Source: Dentipellis sp. KUC8613 | Taxonomy: Eukaryota > Basidiomycota > Agaricomycetes > Russulales > Hericiaceae | Direction of reading: 5' to 3' | Assembly: GCA_002286715.1 (NCBI GenBank) | Contig: NSJX01000037.1 | Span: forward strand, 1 to 64,000 | DNA: 64,000 nt | Shown here: in pieces, positions 60,401 through 64,000 of the stretch | Layout: each line of letters opens with the position of its first letter | Numbering within the stretch: position 1 is the first letter of the stretch | Translations under genes and position numbers: made by a program | Notes under the pieces: generated by a model | What the model saw: the letters and a program-made list of their open reading frames with translations, nothing else | Database searches by the model: none | What the model was told of the DNA's origin: nothing

Positions 60401-61774
60401 CGGAAGGAGAAGGAGGAGCGCGTCAAGGCTGAGCGTAGGGAGCGCGAGGAGAAGGAGCGCAAGCTCAAGGAGGAACGCGAGGCCAAGCTTGCTGCGGAGC
60501 GTGCTACCGCGCGCCGCGAGCAACAGGAGCGCGAGCGGGAAGAGCGGGAACGCAAAGCGGCCAAGGACAAGGAGGACCGGGAGCGCGAGGCTCGTGAGCG
60601 TGCAGCACGCCAGGAGCAACAGCGCGCTGCGGCGGCGGCGAAAGCCAACGCTGCGCGCCAGCCCACCTCCCCACGCAACGCGACCGCTTCCGGCTCCAAC
60701 CCGCGCTCGCCGAACAACGTTGCGCCCAAGAAGATCCTCAATAAGCCTACGCCCGCACCCGTCCTGACGCCCTCTGTCAGCGCAACGAGCTCCCGAGTTT
60801 CCTCGCAGCCATCGCAATCGCAGTCGCAGTCGCAGCCCCAACCCCAGCCTCAGCTTCCGCCTCAACCTCAGCAGCCGCAAGCCCGCCCGCCTCACGTACC
60901 GACGCCCGGACCCGCGCCCCCCATGACGCCCGCGCCGCAGATGCAGCACATCCCTCCGCCGATGTACTCCCCCGGCAGCCTCCCGCCCTCCGCGATGTCT
61001 CCGCGAGGGTACCAAGGCCCGCCGCCGGGACCCTTCCCCGCATTCAACGGCCCACCCGGTCCGCCGCCGCCGCTCGCACCTTCCGCCCTCCCGCCCACCT
61101 ACGGCCGCCCCGGCTTCGACCCCGCCTTCCCGCGCGGCGAGCCGCCCTTCGCGCGCAGCGGCATCCCGCCGCCCGCGCCCATCGGCCCGCCCTCCAAGGG
61201 CCCCGGCCCGCTGCTCGCCTCGCCGCCGCCCACGAACCTCGCGCCCGGCGCCGGCCGCCGCGCGTCCGTCGTGCACGACCCCGCGCCCATCGCCCGCCCG
61301 ATCGCACCCATCGCCCGTCCCGCCGCCTCCGGCAGCGGCGACGCGTCCGGGTCGGGCTCCGCGTCGCCCGTGCGCCGCTCGCCCAGCCCGAAAGGCGTGC
61401 TCGGCTCGTCCGCGCTCGCGGCGGACGACGACGAGTTCGTGTCGGACCCCGCACCTGGGCGGCGCGCGCCCGGCTGGGGGCTCGGTTTCGCGGGCAGTCC
61501 GTCGCGCGGCGGGCCCGGCATGGGTGGTGTAGGCGCAGGTGTCGGCGTGGGCGTTGGTGTCGGTGTGGGCGCGCCGTGGGGCGCGCCTGCGCCGCCCGCG
61601 CTGGCGCATGGCCCGCCAGGGTTCAACACGCCGCGCCCCCCGCCGATTGGCAGCCCGATGTGGGGCGCGGCGGGTGCGCCGGACCCGCAGTGGCACCCTG
61701 CGGCCGCGAACCACTACCTGAACAGCCCGTTCGTGGCGCACAACGCGTCGCCGACGCCGCACAACGGTAATTAG
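57421..61774 (+). CDS. NST1: NST1-like stress response protein
   Basis: Cytoplasmic protein that in yeast negatively affects salt tolerance; biochemical role unclear. Five exons (57421-58910, 59020-59546, 59607-59821, 59878-60098, 60157-61774) give 1356 residues in frame. Landmarks: a Pro/Ala-rich start with [50 protein letters not shown], the Cys/His patch [32 protein letters not shown] and a long Asp/Glu tract. Next come [20 protein letters not shown], a second acidic tract, then a charged coiled coil of about 170 Arg/Glu/Lys residues, and a Pro/Gly/Ser-rich C-terminus. This order is that of the fungal NST1 family. The frame is open upstream to 57289, but the ATG at 57421 (CACAATGG) is preferred. 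Low complexity produces long antisense frames that are not genes. Confidence 0.93.
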
Positions 61775-61880
61775 TGGACAGCCAATTGGTCGGTGGTACT
61801 TAGGAGTAGTGTGTGTGTTGTCTGTCCCGTTTCGTTTTCCATTCCGCATCCATCTTGCCATCTGCTCGCTGCTCGCCATT

Positions 61881-61903
61881 GCTGCTGCTGCTGCTGCTGC
61901 TGC
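61881..61903. repeat. (GCT)n trinucleotide repeat in the NST1 3' flank
   Basis: Seven to eight GCT units in the short space between the convergent NST1 and P4-ATPase genes (61775-62068). Confidence 0.85.
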
Positions 61904-62068
61904 CACCTCTCCGCAATACCTCATTCGTTTTCTTTCTGATTACCAGCATGACACTAACAATGAATCGAAGATGTTTTGAAATCCTGTATTTCGTGTGATC
62001 TCTCTCCCTCTCCCCACCTCGTGCGCTATGGTAAGTATGTGTGTATAACGCCCGTAACTCTCTAGGGA

Positions 62069-64000
62069 CTACAGCAGCTTGCTCGACGCTGCGGGGGCTA
62101 CTCTACTCTTGATGAGCTTGATAATGTACAGCGGGAGCGCGCTGATGGCGACGATGACAGCGACCTTCCACACGAAGCGCGGCGACATCACGAATCCGAG
62201 ATCTGCGGAAACCCGTCAGGGGCGTTTCAGCTGAGGGGCTGAGAAATGGGACCCACCGAAGTATTCCGGGAGGAAGACGATGCTGACGGCGTAGATGAGC
62301 AGGGTGACGATCTCCGAGATGACCATATAAATATGCCTGTGCGCACGACGCCCGTCAGTATCTGCCCCAGTCGTCACTTATGGAGGTAACGGTATTCCCG
62401 ACGCACCAGATTGTGACCTCCAGGGCGACCATGATAAGTTCGTTAAGAATAAGAGACGTGAATGAGATGGCGACGATGTTGAGGAACTCGTTCTCGAAGA
62501 GCACGAGCGAGAGAATCATGATCGCCGCGCCTGCGTGCCGGTCCCGGTCAGCGGCCGCTCCTGCGTCATTCATTCGTACCAACAAAGAGACATTACCTTG
62601 ATAGACACTGATCATGAGCCAGACGAAGAACGTCTTGTACGAAAGCGCGCGACCCTGAACGGGAAATCACAGGTCAGCCGGCCGCATGGGCGCAAGGCAT
62701 GCAGGAGAAGAAAAGGGAAAAGACATACCTTCGTGAGTTCCTTGTACAGTTCCGGGTATAAGAGCGCGAGGTCCTCGTTGACGTCGCGGTCGAGCACGAG
62801 CGAGAAGACGGGCGCCATCGTGTAGAGCGTCGCGTAGCCGACCAGGAGCCAGCCCTGGTACAGCGCGATCGGCGCAAAGTAGAATATGGACGAGAAGACA
62901 GCCTGCATGACGGAGATGATGAGGCCGCGGTGGATCACGAACTGCGCGAGCTTAGCCGAGCGGCGGTACGAGTTGCGGCCGTGCCAGAGGAGCAGCTTCG
63001 TGAGGTGGCTGAACTGTGTTACTGAGAAATCTGCTGCGAGGGAGGCTTGTCTGCCTTCCTTGCCCACGATACCGACACCTATTGCAGCATTAGCACTGGA
63101 CCGACCAGCTCAAACGAGAGTACTCACCAACGTCGGCAGCCTGAATCATGCTAACATCATTACCACCATCTCCGATACAACACACGCGCTTCTTGGTATA
63201 GCTACGAATCAGCCGCGCGACATCAGCTTTCTGCGTGGGCGAGCACCGGCAGGCCACCACCGCAGACAGCTTGGTTGTAATTTCGATGAACTCGTTCTTG
63301 AACAGATTGAGGCATAGCTGGAGCGACTCTCCGTCGATGACCAGACAGCAGTCCAGTTTGTTCTGCAAGAAATCAAGCTCATCGCGGACCTGGTCGGATG
63401 TCCTAACTGTTCCACGCAGTCAGCGCCAACCTACCAATCAAAACGAGTCGTATACGCACGCTTGGCCACCTGGTGGATGTACTGATTCCGCGCGACGAGC
63501 TTCGTAGAAATCGCAATGACCGTGGCCGTCTCGATCTTGTCGCCCGTCAGCATCCAAATCTTGATGCCCGCATTCCGGAGCAGCTCGAGCGTCGACTTGA
63601 CATCGTCCTGCAGTTTATCCTCCACACCCGTCAACCCAAGCAGCTCCAGCTCATGCTCTAGCGTCTCCGCGACGACCGCGGCCATCGCCTCGTTGCGACC
63701 CTCGAGCTTCACGCTCGCATCATGGTGGCGCGCCTTGAAGTCCGCATACGCCGCCTCGCTGAGCCGGCGGCGCGCCATGACGAGCGTGCGGAGGCCTTCG
63801 CGCGCCATGTTCGCCGTCTCCTCCTCAAGCCAGTCGTTGCGCTGCACGATGCGCGCCATGACGACATCCGCGCCCTTCTGCAGGAACGTGATCTCGCGCG
63901 TCTGCACGTCGCGCACGACGATACCCATGCGCTTCGACTCGGACGTGAACGGGAAGAGTTCGAGGATGTCGTATGCGAGCGTCGTGCCGCTCGGCGTCTG
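62069..64000 (-). CDS. Neo1-type P4-ATPase (phospholipid flippase), 3' part
   Basis: Partial: the gene enters from beyond 64000 and ends at TAG 62071-62069, so the transmembrane start and the DKTG phosphorylation site are outside the window. Flips aminophospholipids to the cytosolic leaflet of Golgi/endosome membranes (family role). Seen: [15 protein letters not shown] (nucleotide domain), [66 protein letters not shown], and the hinge [20 protein letters not shown] with [14 protein letters not shown]. The C-terminal membrane domain reads [60 protein letters not shown] and [12 protein letters not shown], and ends [17 protein letters not shown]. The spacing and the [14 protein letters not shown] stretch are typical of the Neo1/ATP9 branch rather than Drs2/Dnf. 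Several short introns interrupt it. Confidence 0.93.

Noticed and set aside
60146..61924. 592-codon - strand ORF
   Set aside because: Antisense shadow of the NST1 coiled-coil and Pro/Gly-rich coding region; Leu/Arg-rich low-complexity product.

Overview
The window is nuclear DNA of a filamentous basidiomycete, most likely an Agaricomycete (mushroom/polypore group). The evidence is dense spliced genes with introns of about 47-77 bp, most beginning GTRNGT and ending YAG. It also includes a CaaX-ending lipopeptide mating pheromone precursor, a FunK1-type fungal kinase, a LISK-type kinase followed by a zinc-finger module, and a lineage-restricted multi-pass membrane protein family. I cannot name the species. 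All coding assignments come from reading the translation and splice sites by eye; no database search was run.

Layout. 1-5560 is a repeat compartment: a 149-bp direct repeat (1-149 and 2550-2698, one mismatch), short minisatellites, and three strongly purine-skewed, GC-rich degenerate blocks whose long open frames are artefacts. 5828-18265 holds a GEN1/YEN1-type Holliday junction resolvase (+) tail to tail with a tuberin (TSC2) homologue (-), a hypothetical gene (-) and a LISK-like kinase (-). 19270-36503 holds metabolic and membrane genes: an NCS1 nucleobase permease (+) with a cluster of GATA sites upstream, an ACOT9-like acyl-CoA thioesterase (-), a multi-pass membrane protein (+), a secreted polyamine/amine oxidase (-), an ARMT1/DUF89 phosphatase (-), a serine-rich unknown with a GC-AG intron (-) and a short-chain dehydrogenase (-).

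38381-38500 carries a 39-residue pheromone precursor, preceded by four exact copies of an 8-mer (CTTATTGT) and a TATA-like element. No pheromone receptor is visible in the window. 39057-46215 has the ER chaperone BiP/KAR2 (-, HDEL end, two micro-exons, paired UPRE-like sites in the promoter), divergent from the NatC catalytic subunit NAA30 (+), and an APC-family amino acid/choline permease (-). 47203-54162 has a BolA-like protein (-), a decayed relic of an amidohydrolase (+), a hypothetical gene (-), an intact FluG-type amidohydrolase (+) and a FunK1 kinase (-). 54163-57420 is GC-rich, microsatellite-bearing DNA with no convincing gene. 57421-61774 is NST1 (+), and 62069-64000 is the 3' part of a Neo1-type P4-ATPase (-) that runs off the window.

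No operon-like system is expected or seen. The most biologically pointed items are the pheromone gene with its repeated upstream 8-mer, the GATA-site cluster at the NCS1 permease, the paired UPRE-like sites at BiP, the amidohydrolase gene/relic pair, and the unexplained purine-skewed repeat compartment.
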